Origin: Pelargonium cotyledonis
Lineage: Eukaryota > Streptophyta > Magnoliopsida > Geraniales > Geraniaceae
Length of the DNA: 64,000 bases
Direction: 5' to 3'
Assembly (NCBI GenBank): GCA_036897625.1
Contig: JAYMTA010000018.1
Span: forward strand, 1-64,000
The translations under genes were made by a program, and so were the position numbers. Below the pieces are notes generated by a model that was not told the DNA's origin, did no database searches, and saw nothing but the letters and a program-made list of their open reading frames with translations. Positions 1 to 14,348 of the stretch are shown piece after piece. Every line of letters begins with the position of its first letter. Positions within the stretch are counted from its first letter, which is position 1.

Positions 1-3
1 TTT

Positions 4-75
4 GTCCCTTTCGTCTAGTGGTTAGGACATCGTCTTTTCAAGTCGAAGATAGGGGTTCAATTCCCCTAAGGGATA
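4..75 (+). tRNA. trnE: mitochondrial tRNA-Glu (UUC)
   Basis: This is a 72-nt cloverleaf of the plant mitochondrial tRNA-Glu type, supplying tRNA-Glu for translation in the organelle. The acceptor strands GTCCCTT and AAGGGAT pair fully with one G-U at the first position, followed by discriminator A. The D arm has GTC/GAC around the TAGTGGTTAG loop. The anticodon loop contains TTC. The T stem AGGGG/CCCCT is perfect around a TTCAATT loop. The anticodon stem has one T-T mismatch, which as I recall the family also occurs in other plant mitochondrial trnE sequences. It is the only intact-looking gene in the window. CCA is not encoded. Confidence 0.9.
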
Positions 76-3000
76 TCTATGCAACACTCTTTTTTGAATT
101 CAAGGCTTTTTCCTAACAATTTTGGTATGCTTGTTTATTTATTTATTTCCAGGTCCTTAAACTAAAAGATCTCGTATTCTGGACTCTATTACAAACTCTC
201 CTCCGCCGGTATCCTCTTATGAATTGTTGTATAGCACTCATTCTATCCAGTATGTTCCGTATATTTCACTAACACTTAGTCCTCAGGAGGCTCTTTTTAA
301 CATACCAAGATTAAAACTCTGACTCTGAAATGAGAAACTCCTGGGATTTATGTACTTCTATATGAGTACTTATCCCTTGAAAATGCTTAGCTGGGAACTT
401 AGGAACTATCTTTCATTATTTTATATAAGCTTTCAGGAGAGCTCCTTTCTACTATACTAAGTACATCTCTGAAGCAAGTGTAAACTAAGTCAAATTCTAA
501 TTAATACATCAGCCTTAGTAATTAATATAAAGAATTTGCTCTTAATTACTAAAGCAAATAATACTCAATTAGGTAAACAAATAGCAGCCGAGAGTAAAGA
601 GTTCTATTTACCCCTTCCTTTAATACTTGGAAGGTAACTCAAGCTTATAATTATGAGGGATATTACAACAGAAGACCGGGATTCTTTATGAAAGCAGATA
701 ATTTCAAGTCAAGGTGTAGGGATTGAGATTCCTTTTTAAAAAAGGACTCCACCTAGAAAACATATAAAAGAATCCCTGTGTAGTTATTAAACCCTTAAAA
801 TTACCACATGGACCAGAGGCTTTAGAGACGTTTGATAACCCCCTTATTGTTTCGAGTTCTTAATATCTGCTTAGTAATCTTGAATTGTATTTACGAAATG
901 GCAAATTATAATAATAATAACAGCAGGGATTCTATCTGTATCAAAAAAGTCTTATCTCGCATATTTCTACTTGTACATCGATATAATAATCTTTCAAACG
1001 GAAGTGAGATAGAGTGAAACCCAACACAGAGAAGTTAGTACAATAAACTTTATAGAAATCGACCTTTTCCTGCATGGAAAACGTTATTTTATTACTTACA
1101 AGAGCTGTGCCCTACCCTATAAGATAGAATATGCTTTAGTTCGAAACTTTTGTATCTGTAAAAGCACTTAGAGAATCCTCTCCAGCCCACAAGGGGACAC
1201 CGCACATAAAGTTCTTTGAATTTACTAGTTAAATCGATTTTTTGTATTTGCTTTTATCCTGCCCAGAAACAAAAATATCCGTAGATACCCTTTTGCACCA
1301 GCCAGAATTTCCTCCGATTCAGGATGAGAAAACGACTCTATCTCTTATAAAAGAAATTAACCACTTGTTGTTTTTAGAAAGGAATTTACTCTTGCCAAAC
1401 CCAATTGCAAAACTTTCCTTTGACGTAGTTTCCTATTCTTGCGAGTCTATTAACTAAGAATTGGTTCTCCTTTACAGTAAAACAAGGAAATTCTATAACT
1501 AAAGCAGTTTTCCTGTTATTTTCATTAATGCATTAGGGTCTTTCAAGGATTGGGTTTTTCGAGGGAAAAGGGTCTAAGTCTAAAATAAAATAATGTTAAA
1601 ACCCGGACCGAACCCCAACAAGGGGAAATAACCGGTGAAGAATATTCTTTATACTTATTTTTGCTCTAAGTAAAGCCCGCTTTCAGAAGTCAAAATGAAA
1701 AAGATTTTAGCCAAGCGAGCCCCTTGCCTATGTCTTGTAGAAAGAAGAACTAATAAAAACGAAGTTATCTTTAATAGGATTAATCTTCTGCGGTAGAGAT
1801 TGGGTCTAGAAAAAGGATTTTTGTATCTTCTGAGAGAAGTGAGGTAGCTGTTGGAAAGAGTGCTCTTTTTTTAGTAATCAAAGTTATCCCTTAGGGTTTA
1901 GTTTAAGTGGGTGCTTTTGCGAAATAAAATACAAGGAACTCGTTGATAATATGTATGTTTTTCAGAATAGGATAAAAGATATGCCAAGAAAGGAATACAA
2001 ATGAGGGGCCCTCGATATAGGCTAGTTGTGTACTAGATTTTTTAATAAGTAAGCTTTAGGGCTTTTTATCTTGATACTAGTGTGAAACCTAGCTAAAAAG
2101 AGTATGGTCAACTGGATTCGAACCTGCGCAATGGGTCCGTTTAGATCTATGCTTTAGCTCTTATGTATAGGGTCTAGTATATACGTTGGAAAATGAATTA
2201 TCTTTTCTTGCTGTTGAATAGAGAAAATTCTAACTTAGTCAAACTAGAAATAACAGAGCTAAGAAACACTCTTGGCCTTTTATTATTTATTATACTAGAA
2301 GGTCCCGATTCTTTCTATATAGAATAAAAAGTAGGTGTATCCGCCTGAAGGAGGACTCTTTTAAATAATTAAATAAGTTCCATAGAATAATGTATAGCGG
2401 GTTCTTTCTTTATTTTATAAGATCTTGATAAAAAGAGGACCTCATTCAAGTTCTGTTGAACAGATATTACAAAGGAGCTTTACTTGACCGAAATTCCTTC
2501 AACTTTGATAAAAGCTTTAGGAGTCTTAAATATTATTAATAAATAAGATTTTTTGAGTTAAAAGGGACTAATAACTTTGGTTTCAGAGTATCCGAGACAG
2601 AGAATCTCTGCAGTAAAGCTAAGTCTAAGGAGAATCCTATAATTCTAGAAACTCGCATTTACCTTGCTTTTCGATAACTTCATTTTAAAAAGTGAGAGTT
2701 TCTTAATGAAAAAGGTTAAGTATTAAGTATATAATTTCAAATAAAATCGTTTAGATAAACAATCTATGAAAAGAACTCTATATTATTCTGCCAGGAAAGT
2801 AATTTTAGGTAGGGTACCCCAGCCCCCATCGATAGAAAAGTTTTTGTCTGCTAAAATTCTAAAAGCTATATTCCTAAAAAGGGCTCTTAAAAGTGGGATA
2901 ATCCTGGGTAGATCCTTGGCGCTTAACTAGCTGTATTTTATTGGGTTGCCGAAAGGATCAAACCAACATTCATTTGTCGAGAACTTCTCCGGAGCTGCTT

Positions 3001-6000
3001 GAGAAGGATAACAGGAAAGGAAGCCCCATGAAAATTAAGGAGACTTTGTAGCTGATAAATAGGAAAAAACTCTAGCATCCACATATTAGTGAAATTCTTT
3101 ATTTGTTTCATTCTTTTACATTTTGGAGCTTTAAACGAGTTTATATCTGCATCCTTTTATCAAACTTTTCTAGTTGTCGTATAGATCCTACAAAATTGCT
3201 TTCAATAATTATAGCTTAGATCTAATTTTACGAGAAATTTTTCAGCATTTAGCTTTTTCTAAGTACCCGTTACTTTTTTGGATATTGTTTTTTTACTTTA
3301 ACTCCTCGAAACTAGAATCTTAAGAGATATTTAGAGGTTACCTTATTTTTTAAAGTTTTTTAGTTCAGTAAGATTTTGGCTCTAAAAAAAAGCGAAAAAG
3401 TAATGTAGTTCAGGAAATCTAGTAGGGGTAACGAGTGACTTAAGGTTTTTATCTGGATATCATTATATAATTTCTTCTGCAAACCAATAACATGTAAACC
3501 ATGTGACAGCAAGCGAGCTAGGTTCGTATAGCATACCCTTTACACCTTTTGTCTAAATGCCTATTCTCTTGGTAGTTTAGTAAGTAGTCAAGATTAAGAA
3601 TATAGAACAATTATCGACTTGCGGGTTTAGTAGCCTCGCTTTATAAGCCAACTTCACTTTATTGCAATTGTCAGCAGTGGTGGTTATAAATTTTATACTA
3701 GACTTTCTCCTCTTTAATAAGAAAACACCCTGGTAGGGAAACTAGAATATAAAGCCTACTATCTCATCAGCATTATATAGGTATAGCCAGCCCTGGGTTA
3801 AGTAGCCGTTACCCACGAAGAGATTTAGCTTACTTTAGGAAAACCACAAATAAGAAAGAATTCTAGCCCCATCGTTATAGCGTGCTTATTTAGCTCTCTG
3901 TTTCCGCCTTATGTTATGAATCCTTTCCTTAACTTAAAAATGATTAGATATAGAAGTTATTAAGCTTAACACTTTAGCAACTTAGGGATCCTTGGAATCA
4001 TAAATAGAGAATCCCCTGAAATAAGAAATTCCTGACTGCTTAACTGTATAATTATGCACCTTATATCTCGGTGGCTTAAGCTTTTTTAAGTTGTATGATC
4101 CCCGAAAAAGCTTATTTCATTATTTCCAAACGTAGGTGCAAAACCCTTATAAAAATTATGTACGGTTTGCACAATAAGAGTACTTTAAACCTCCTAAGTA
4201 GCTCTTTATATACACACGATATAAAATCCAGAAAGGTTACTAAGTAATTATGATATACTATATATATTATGCCAGCAATTTCTATAACTGCTGTTTTAGG
4301 ATGAGTAGCTAGATGGGTACCTTCGTGTTCCATCTCAAAAACAATGTATGGATTCATTAATTAAAAAAAAAAAAAGGAATTAGTTTAGACACGATAAAGC
4401 TTTTTAACCAACTCCCGCCTATTCTTCGGAATGTTTTGTGCTCCACTAGCCTTTGTATTTTGGAAAACTCCACAATTAAGTAAGCATATAAACTGAGTAA
4501 GTCTTGGCTGATAATCTAGATTTTTATAACGTTTAACATGCTCAATTAGAAAGGTTCTTTTAGGTTGGTTTAGCTATTATAGGGTCTAATCCCTTAGTAT
4601 AGGTGTTTTACCTCATATTTTATTAACATTCTGGAAAGCTATAGTAAAGTAAATTCGGCTCTACGAGCTCCGCACTATTATATTAGTATATTTAGTATAA
4701 GTTGTTATGCATTTCAGCGCCTTTATATGATGTATTATTTAAATTTTACACGCTTTATGAGAGAAACAAGGAATAATCTGATTTAAGAAAACCTAGATAG
4801 GATTCTCGGTTATGGTAGAATTCGACTCCACCCAGTTTAAAGTAAAGAGGGTCGGCTTGGCATACAACAAAAGAAGGGTCCAGTTCTTACTTATAAGCAT
4901 CCTAGGATCACGTTTCTATAGGCTATGGATAAGATTATAAAAATGCAAATATCTATGAATGTTTGGGACGGTCCCTCTTTATCAAGTTAGCTGTAACATT
5001 ATGAGTTAGTAATGATATAAAATCTGTTTTTTGTATGTTCGGTTCTATTGTATCAACCATTTAGATTTATTCGAGTAAAGTGGCTGCTGGGGGTACCCAT
5101 AGATGGGGGTGCTCTTCTATTTCAAGAAACTCTTAGTAGTTGACGCAAACTAATTTGGACTTACAAAGCAAAAGCTTTAATTTTAGATTCCTGATTTTTT
5201 ATTTTTCTTTTATATACGTTGTAAATGCCTATTGATAAATTCTTATTGTGTACATAATTAAAGAGAGGATACCCTCGTATTTTGAGATAGTATACGCCTG
5301 ATTAACAAAGCAAAGAAGCCCTCTCTAAACTGTAGAGTAGACAACTATAATGTTTTATTAAATGGGATACCTCAAAATAAACTAAGAACTTACTTCTATA
5401 CTCATTTGAATTCAGAAAGCTAATTTAAAATTCAATAGTAATTTTAACACCATTATACTTGGTAAATAGAGTTAGGAGCAAGCCAAAAGAGTTCTATAAC
5501 AAAGCCCCTTACTGACCCTTGACTGCTAAAAACTCTTTAAAGACCCCATTATTGTACGCTGGTTATTCTTCACAAATCCAAATAAGGTGGGAACTCTGCA
5601 CTTCTGCTATTACTTGCTGGGAGTAATGGGCACCCTTGCTTCCTAATGAGAAACCCAAAAGTGAGGGCTCTAAAAGGGGTCCCATAGCTTTGAAAACCCA
5701 CTATAGAATTCTTCCATATAGAATAGAACGAAATAGAAAGTAACAACAAACCTTTTCCGAAATAAGATTTCATTTTAAATCATCCCGACTCTCTAATACT
5801 AGCATTAAAGGTCTCTACTAGACGAGGTATCATATTAATTCTCAGTTATAAGACGGAGTCACTCTAAATCTCGGAATTTGTTATCTTAGAGCAATAAAAA
5901 GACTCTGAATCTTAGCTTCTTAGAGGGGACCTTAATAAAGGAAGGAAAATTGCTTGTTTATTCCGCCCTTTCTGACTTGATGTATAAAGGCCTCTTTCCT

Positions 6001-8539
6001 AAAGCACCCCACCAGTGTGATTACAAATTAAGTCTTAGGTTTTGTATTTGAACTCTTAGGATTTATAAACTTAAAAATTGTTTAGTGTAGGAATACTTTC
6101 ATATGTATATCCCTTTTCTGTATTACTAAAGGGTGTGGATACTATTAGCACTTAGGTACAGAGGCGGGTCCGTCCTTTGGGATAGGTGCTTCTTTATTAT
6201 AAACTTTTTAGTCCTACTTTTAGGAAAACTAAGTAAGAAAGAAAATGGCTTACTATCTATGGGAAACTGCCTGATACTTTGGAATCCAAGCTAAAAGTAG
6301 TAAAGAGAGTCAATTTATATCCTGTATTTTATTAAATAGGTACACGGTGTGGAGCATACTATTGAAGCAAAAGGCTTATTAACTATCGAATTGTATTATA
6401 TATAAAGAAAAAATGGGCCTATAATAGAACCTCTTAAAGAAGTTACCTACTATTGTATTTGAACTTCCAAGTTTTCCTGTGGATAAACGAATAAGTATCA
6501 AACATAGGTAGAAAGGGGAAAATGTAACTATACCAGGAATCCTATATTCCTATGCTCTAGATTTACTTATCGCATATCAATTATAAGATATGGATAATAC
6601 GTTTCAGACATTGCTATTAAAGGGATATTAACAAGAGAGTAGTAATGCCACAGTTTCACTCTACTTTATGAACTCCTAAAAGTAAGCAGTATTTTAGTAT
6701 ATTGTAAATGGAGAGGTAAATTCAGAGTTTTTCTAAATGATATAGTATTTTTATTCTATTAGGTAAAACTTTGTTTATAAGTGTCAATCAGGAAAGTTTT
6801 TATATGTGGTGTGCTACCTGCTATATATGAGTACTAGAGATAATCATAACGAAATAGAGTCTAGTTATTCGTAACTAAGGCGACTCTTAAAGCTTCTTGT
6901 CAGCTAAAAAAATAAGATAGCCTTTTTCCTAACAGCGAAAGAAGAAACCCTAAAGGATGAATAGGTTGTTTCGGAAAAGGAATCCTTATAAGAAGAAAAA
7001 ATGTAGTAACTTTAATAAGAATAACCCGCTTATTTTAGATAATTTAACAGCTCAGTTAGCACTTTACCTGGAGAACTCTCCTTCAAAATTAAACCTATAA
7101 CAACAAAACCTAAGGAAAAGTCAGGGAACTCCTTTAATTTCCCCATTACTGAATAAAGAATACGGTGTTCATCATTGGGTAAATCCCATATTGAGATGAG
7201 AAGTAAAATGCCTTTAGTTTAGAATTCTATAAAGGGGCTCTATAAGATTAGTCTTGTAGATTGTCTTCCTGTCCCCGTACTTTGTTAAAAATGAAAGAGC
7301 CCTAAAAGGAACTTCTTTAGATGCTTATCTTCCTTTAGAAAGTAGTTTTTTGTTAAGAAATCTCATCCTATTTTATAGTTCCTGCCCCCTGTACTGAAAA
7401 CTTACGGATTAATTTTACCTATTCATAACTAAATTACTTATTAATTCTAGTTTGAAACAATTAAGTGAGGTACATCAAATATATATAACCAGAATTACCT
7501 CCTTTTTAATAATTCCTAGAGCGATTATTTATTACTACTAAGACTTTATACGAAATTCCTAACTCAGAAGCTGGTGAACCCACTTCTTATATTTAGAGGC
7601 CTTTACTTTGAAAACTTCCTGAGCAATTGTCCTTGGGTTTTTGCAAAAACCTCTAATCCTGTACCTGTCAAACTCCATTACTTTAGGAAATCCCTCAATT
7701 TCATTTATTTATTTCCTAATCAACGCAATTTTTAAAAGTATAACAGTAAAAGTTCATACACTTACTTACAAAGTTACACCTGCAAATTGAATATGGACCT
7801 ATCTTTTTAATGTAACACACGAATCCTATTCTAAATAGGCTATTCTAGGACGGCCCTGATATTTCGAGTCAATTGTATGCTCCTTAAATATTTAATAAGA
7901 TTATAAAATTACAAATAATAGGGGTTTATACTAGGAATAATTTGAAGCTAACCTCAAAATTGTCTTGAAAGACTTTCGGGAGTAATCTAGGAGTCGCGTT
8001 ATAAAACAATATATAATTAAAAATTCTTTATGAAAAGGCCCGACTCTCCCTATAAGTATTCATGTAAAAAGAACTCCCTTTGTCTTGTCTAAACCTAGTG
8101 TTGATATATACCTAATGCACAATTCTTACTTTGCTGACTTATCGAAGAAGGGAAGGGCTCACCTAACCAATTACTTTAGAACTCTTACTCCTTCGGTAGC
8201 TTTACCTCATTATTTGAAACTTTACTTAATTCTAGAACTTCTCAAGCAGGCCTATAAATTTCTGTTTAGTGGATTTCCTTACTTATCACTTAAGAATTAC
8301 TTAGATTCTTACTTTGCTTTAATAAGAGATCAGATAAGTAAAAACTTCTACTTTAATTCTTCGTAACTTACTTCGTTGGATAGAAGATAACAGGCTTGAC
8401 TTTATTAATTCGAAATTGGAAACTCTTCTAACCCAAATAATTATTACTACTAGAATTTCCTTATTTGGGAGAAGGGACTGCCTAAGGAATAAGACCAACA
8501 ACAGGAAAAGCTTTCACTCCAGTTCTTTACTACCTGGCC
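76..8539. other. AT-rich non-coding DNA, no gene seen
   Basis: No recognisable protein, rRNA or intact tRNA gene was found. Open frames are short, and their products are rich in Phe, Leu, Ile, Lys and Tyr, as expected from chance in AT-rich DNA. One T-arm-like stretch on the minus strand (GCAGGTTCGAATCC, genome about 2,114-2,127) could be the 3' part of a decayed tRNA, but no convincing cloverleaf surrounds it. A run of 13 or more A lies near 4,363-4,375. A 93-codon TTG-start frame at 8,085-8,366 has no family resemblance I can name. Confidence 0.6.
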
Positions 8540-9050
8540 AGGACTTTCTAGAGTGCAGAATACAGTAACACAATAGATACAAAGGTTCTAAATCCCATAA
8601 CACTTTTTCTTGACCTTCATACCTTTCTTTATTTCTAGACTTTTCGGCGCTAGACTTTGGATCTCTATTTTAGTAATAACTATTTTAGATTCTGCAACCT
8701 TGTTTTATTTGTCTCGATAGAACTTCTTTTACCTATACTACCGCCTTTGTAGCTAGACCTTATTAATCTTAATACCTGTGTTTATACCTCTCCTATAAGA
8801 TTGTCTCTTAACTATAACTGGAATCTCTACCTTCAAACATGTCTTATAACCTATACCCTCCGGTCTTCTTGTTACAGCCTATAATACCTAAGTACTATAG
8901 TCTTATTTTAAAAAGGATAAGACCTCTTCTTCTTTGTTTTAGTTGTTATTACTATATAGAGGGATGTAATCTCGGAGAGATCGGATAGGGTTATTCTTAG
9001 CGACTGAAGCATAGTGGGGTTTAATGCTTGTAGTAATTTTAGATGAACTC
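8540..9050 (-). repeat. dispersed repeat family, minus-strand copy
   Basis: Read on the minus strand, about 8,999-9,035 carries the GCATTAAACCC ... CAGTCGCTAA block. About 8,920-8,975 carries the block matching TAGTAATAACAACTAAAAC followed by AAGAGGTCTTATCC. Both blocks recur in the same order and at similar spacing in the plus-strand copies near 20.7, 28.8, 29.3, 59.8 and 61.1 kb. The flank at 8,540-8,900 is strongly pyrimidine-rich on the plus strand, that is purine-rich on the element's own strand, as are the flanks of plus-strand copies. The left limit is approximate. No coding capacity was recognised. Confidence 0.55.
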
Positions 9051-9262
9051 ACTTACATATAAACAAAACCTTATTCTTGCACTTCGTTTATTCCATGCCT
9101 CAGATTTGAAGAGTTTTACAGTTTTGCAAAATAGAATTCTCGATTTTATTTCAAGTATCTCTACAATGGAAAAGAGGTTCGATAACTTTCACAGTTCTAG
9201 TCACCCTACCCTTTTCTTGTAAAATAGGCCCGAAATGAAATCTTTAAAGAGGAGAGTGCCCC

Positions 9263-9307
9263 TTCAAATTTCACCTACGAGAAAATAACCCGGGTTTCTT
9301 TATAGAG
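9263..9307 (+). repeat. imperfect repeat, partner at 20,502-20,551
   Basis: This stretch contains TTTCACCTACGAGAAAA and ends in TTTCTTTATAGAG. The same two blocks appear in the same order at 20,502-20,551 with a few differences between them. The match is too long for chance, so the two sites probably descend from one duplicated segment that has drifted. No function is apparent. Confidence 0.6.
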
Positions 9308-12300
9308 CTCGTCTCAAATTCCATAAAATGTAGACGACATATAACTGCAAAATGAATAAAACCTACTTATTTGTGCTTCTGTATTTTGGTTAAAAGGAAT
9401 AACTAATAAAGGAGTAGCTATCTTACTAATGGAAAACCGTAGGGCAGTGAATAAAAGGACTCCGACTCCCTTTTCTTTTAAGCAATTGACTAACAGGGTA
9501 TACGCCAAATGTATGTACCTATGAGCCTACAAAACTATGCAGCACAACTGTAGAAGCATTTTTTATAAACCCATTATAAGCACAATCCTTAAACAGACCT
9601 TACCCTTGTGAATGAATTCCCTTGTTTATTACCTCCGAAATTCTAGTAGTATATCAACGGACTCTGAAAAGCAAATATAAGAAAAAGTATAGGATATAGG
9701 TAATAAGAGTACAAGTTCCCTTGCGAGTTTCAGTAAACAGCTTTCTTTGGAATAATTATTAGTATTAAATAGAGATTTGATATTGTAAATACGGAAATTA
9801 TTAAGAAAATAACAGTATAACCATGTATTCCTCTTTATTTGTACTACTCGATTTAAATAAGCTAATTCATAGAAAAAAAAGTTTTCCTTACGAGTCTCGG
9901 TAAATGTCTTATCAATAAAAAGTATACCCTACAAGCTAGAGAATTTTTCTTTAGTAATGAAAAAGTCAAGTTTTCAGTTAGTTAGAAATATTAAATAGTA
10001 TAGAGTGTTTTCAAACTAGTCATTCCTTTTGTCTTCAAGTGCAGCTATTCGTTTTAATAAAAATAGGAGTAGATGTAACAGACTTCAATAGGAATAGAAT
10101 AGGTTTTGTTGCTTAATAGTTAGGAATCTCTGGTTATTAAAAAAGGTTTAGTAGTCTAGCGGTAAGCTTTAGCTGCTTCGTAAAGATAAAGTCTAATGTA
10201 AATTAGTAGTTAGAAAAACATAAGATGTATAGAGACCTTAAATAGCTAATGCGTTCTTTATTTCTAGTATATTGTTTAAACTACTAAAGTAGAGGACTTA
10301 TTCCTTTAAAAGGTTAGCTAAAGTCTGTAATATACTGCCAAATAGAAAGACTTTTCCTTAAACGAGGTAATTCCTACTCAAGTTGTTTTACTCTTGATTT
10401 TGTATAGCTTAACTGGCTTTAGAAATTGGTTTCTAATATAAGAAAACAGAAGGGATTTAGTTCTTAGTACAAAGCAAAGAGAGGTATTACAAAAGGAGGT
10501 ATGAGTAAATTGGTAGGGGTTTTAGAAAGTAGGTAGCTATTAAAGTCAAGAGTTGCTCTTGTGTTACTTTGTTTATCTAGGTTTCTGATTTCAGATAATG
10601 AAAAAAGGAAAAAGGTTTGTAAATATATCCTCTCAAAGCATTTGGTATCAACACCTTACTAGATCCCTTAATTACCGAAACAGGCAAGATTTATCTTGTT
10701 GATGTTATAGCTTTTTTAATAAGGAATATGTTCTTTATCTTAAGCTGTAAGAGAGGATGAGACAAACCAAGCATTCTCCTTCCTCTTGTTCAGAGCTCTT
10801 AATATATTCCTGTTCAGGAACCTCAGATAAGCTTGCACTTGCCTCAACACAAAGAGAAAACAAAAGCCAGTCAACCAAATAGGAAAGAAACCGTATTAGT
10901 AAGTAAGAAACAAGAACACAGATTGAACTTAAATACTAATTCGTTCTTGTATCTATGATTTGAGTTTTTTTGTTGGTACAAAACCACGAAAGTAATTTGT
11001 GTTAATCCCCTCTTTTTTTTTCAGGGGCCGGCTTACTATCTAGTAAGACTTGACCATTCTATAAATCGGTCCACCACCTGTATCTAAAAAGTCATTCCTA
11101 GGGACCCCGCTGTAATAAAAAACGTTAGTGCGCGCCCCCAAGCAGTATAATAGGCCTATACCTTAGAAAACAACGCACCTTTTCTAACAAGGGATCCGGG
11201 GGAATATTAAGTATACGGGGATAGATCCTCTTTAACCGAAAAGTACTTGTTTTCTAAAAAAAAGCATTCATATCTAAACTTAAAACGGAAGGTTTAGAGT
11301 AGGGGAAACCTCATACTTACTTAAAAACTAGGAGTACCTCATAAAAGCTGGGATTTACTTCCTATATTTCTCAGAAAGTGTATTTCAAATTACTTAACGA
11401 AAGTAGGTCTTTGAGTGTAGCTTCAAAAATTCTTAAGAAAAACAGTAAAGGGTAGTAGTTTCTAGCTAAATAAGCCTTACGCGGAGTAGTTTTAGCAGTT
11501 CCTATTTGTTCTATTTGATCTACTTGGACCTGGAGCCCCTTATTCATACGCATATCTACCTATTTTTAAATACTCTATCTTGGTAGGCTTTACTAATTAT
11601 AGTATTGTAGTAGTTAGGAGTTATTATATAGATTTAGTAAAAAGCATAAAAATATTGCATGATTTTGTAAATATTCCAGTACACTATACTCTATTCTATA
11701 TAATAATTCTTTCTTTTTACAGTGTGTGGCCTAATTCTCTATGTATCCCCCAAGTATTGGACCCAAAATATATGAGAAAACAACAAGAAATTCCAGGTAT
11801 ATTTAGGATACTCTCAGGAAACCCGTTTGAAAAAAAGACCCTTATTGTAATTAAAAAGTTCTACCATAAATACAGCTATTTTGGGAATACTTAAATATTC
11901 AGTCTAGTAACTTATAGAATAAACTCCGACTCCCAAGCACTAGACATCTACAGTACTTAACAAAGAGAAAGTCTAGCTAGAATTATTTCATATTAACTTA
12001 CTAGGATAAAACCCACGGCAAAGGGGTTTATATTCAATGTAAACTTGATTCATTTATACGTCCTGTACCATTTCTGAGCCGACGGATCCCCTTTCTTTTA
12101 TATTTAAAACCGGTTTTGGAACAGTATAAAACTCTACACCAAGGACCCTTCCTTGACCAACTAAAGTTTGTAAAAGGAGACCTCATCCTATCGAGCTTGT
12201 AGCATATTCTATATTCTATTAGATACGAAAAGGAAGTCCTTGGATTAGGGCGAGACCTAATTAAGGAAATTACAATTAAGTTTATTTTTCAGTTTTTATA

Positions 12301-14348
12301 TTGGTAGGCTTTCTCTTCGTAAACTGAGTCAAAAGAGGTAAAAACACAAGAAATCGACCTCATTTCAATGAAAGAGACTTTTTACCTTTGATTCTATATA
12401 GAAGAGTCCTAAAATGCCTGGTAAAACGCGGGTCTGTCTGTATAGTGCCGGTTTTCCTTTAGCTATAGAGATTCGCTATTCCCGTTACTTATTTTAATTT
12501 GTTTCTTTCAAACTGTATCATTTTATAAACGGTTCCGATATTTTAGATTCATGAAGAGTTGTAAACTAGAGGGTTCCCGGTTTCCCCTAATTAGGCAATA
12601 GCTTCAAAAATGGGGACTTCTTTACTAAGTGAATATTAGGATACCCTATTTTTTTTTTCATTAGCTCAAATTAAAAGTTTTACAAAATGCATCGCCATTC
12701 AAACCTTTAGCCTGTTGGAAGAGAGCTTTGATTGTTGTGGCACAAATGACTTCACGGGAACTCTGATTGTCCTATATAGTAATTACTGAATTTGACCCAC
12801 TGCTTTGTACATAAACTACCAATACTGGAATAAGAGATAAATATTTTATAAAAACTTGAAATCTGTACTGTAATACAGACGTATATGACAAACGCCGGCT
12901 TTTGAAATATTTCCGATACGATAACCAGGAATCCTTTAGTATGCGGATCCATACTAGGCTTAGTACAATAAATTTTGGTTTAGAAAGGGGAGAGAAAAGA
13001 GATGCGTCCCGTTTTAAAATTGTGCAAAACCTCTTTGGATATAGTGAACCCGAGTTCATTTAAATTACAGGACCCCATTCCAAGGCAGTTGTCATGATAT
13101 TTAAGTAGTATGGTAAGTAAACATACGTAAAGGGTAATAAAATATCTGTAAAAGCTTGTACTTTGTAATATGCTAATAGAATAGGAGTTTTCTGGGAAAT
13201 AGAAATCAGTTTAGTAGTAAGCAATTTTGTGATACAACCAGTTTCTTGGATATTATAATTTTAAAAAGTCTCTACGAGGCAACAGAAACAAATAGTCTAA
13301 CCGCCGCTAAATAATGAGGGGTTTCCTTCTAAAAAGCTTTCTATTAATTTTAGGATATTCTACTAGATTTACTCCCCTTTTTTTATCCGAGCTATAACTA
13401 CCAGACTAAAAGGCCCTTATTCATAACACTTTTTACAAGTCCTTCCCATGGGTATCCGTATTAGAAATCCAGAATTCTCTTAGTAGGGAAAATCGCATCT
13501 AACATAATAATTGCGAGAAATGAAACTTAACTAGAACCCGGGTATCCAGGGGTACCTCCAAATGCAACAAAATCTTGGGGTTAGCTTTTTCCTGAAAATA
13601 CTGTAAAACAAACTTGAGATCGGTTTATCTTGCACCGAAAAAAAGTAGGACTGAATTAACGAGCAGCGGCAGCCCCGCCAAAAGGGAGTGGTGAGTTAAA
13701 CAAGAGCCTATATATTTGTAGTAAAAAAGTAAACGAATCCCAATTTATTTAGTACCCAACTTTTAGATAGTCATGAAACTGAAGTGATAAGCTCTTACAA
13801 CACTTTTACGGCACCCTATGCTTCGACACAAAGCTAAGCTTCTGTAAATTAGTTAGGATCTCTGGTATTAAAAAGAATCATAATAACAAGATTAGATTAT
13901 GGGATTTTCTATGAAATGACGCTAATTGCAGGTGTGAAAGAGGTTTCTTCCTTTTTATTTAGGTATCATTTACCTATGAATCTTTCGACTAATCAAAAAA
14001 CTGAACTATATCTAACTAGAATTTGCTTACTCAAGTTTATACAACAGCCCTCTACTAATTAGGATTGGACCAGGGACTCAGAAACAGCTTCTGTTGAAGA
14101 CGCGTACAAAGTGATTTAGTACTTTATCTGCTATCCTAAAGTAATTCCCATCCGACCGAATCCTATAACAAATCGTATTCCAATCTTTATTGTACCAGCA
14201 AGAAATTTCCTATTCTAAACTATTATTTGAATATGGAAGTCATTCTATTCACTATCTAGAGCTCTTTTGAACCTGCAGCCGTTAGGTCAAAGCCCCATGC
14301 TTTACCAACCAAAATTTACATCCTTAAAATAACCTTTAATATGTTTTT
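9308..14348. other. AT-rich non-coding DNA, no gene seen
   Basis: No gene was recognised. The block holds one head motif of the dispersed repeat family (10,551-10,600). A slightly less AT-rich patch near 13,650-13,700 holds no open frame of note. The longest frame, 104 codons at 11,580-11,894, starts at TTG, is extremely rich in Ile, Tyr and Phe, and resembles no family I know. Confidence 0.55.
10551..10600 (+). repeat. head motif of dispersed repeat family
   Basis: The sequence AGTTGCTCTTGTGTTACTTT, then TCTAGGTTTCTGATTTCAG, matches the head of the copy at 29,081-29,125 (GTTTGCTCTTGTGTTCCTTT, then GGGGTTTCCATTTTTCAG) and the copy at 59,559-59,604. A possible relic of the downstream TATCCTCTC block follows at about 10,626. 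The later blocks are otherwise not clear, so this is a partial copy. Confidence 0.45.

Noticed and set aside
4134-4168. Possible plus-strand group II domain V ending TGTACGGTTT
   Set aside because: The 5' strand lacks the GAGCC motif and does not pair with the 3' strand; only the end word matches.
8085-8366. 93-codon frame starting at TTG
   Set aside because: No recognisable motif and no ATG at the stated start. Its Leu/Phe/Tyr/Ser-heavy composition fits chance in AT-rich DNA.
10147-10205. tRNA-like AGTAGTCTAGCGGTAAGC string
   Set aside because: It looks like a D arm, but no anticodon stem or T arm follows.
11580-11894. 104-codon open frame
   Set aside because: TTG start, extreme Ile/Tyr/Phe content and no family resemblance; probably chance.
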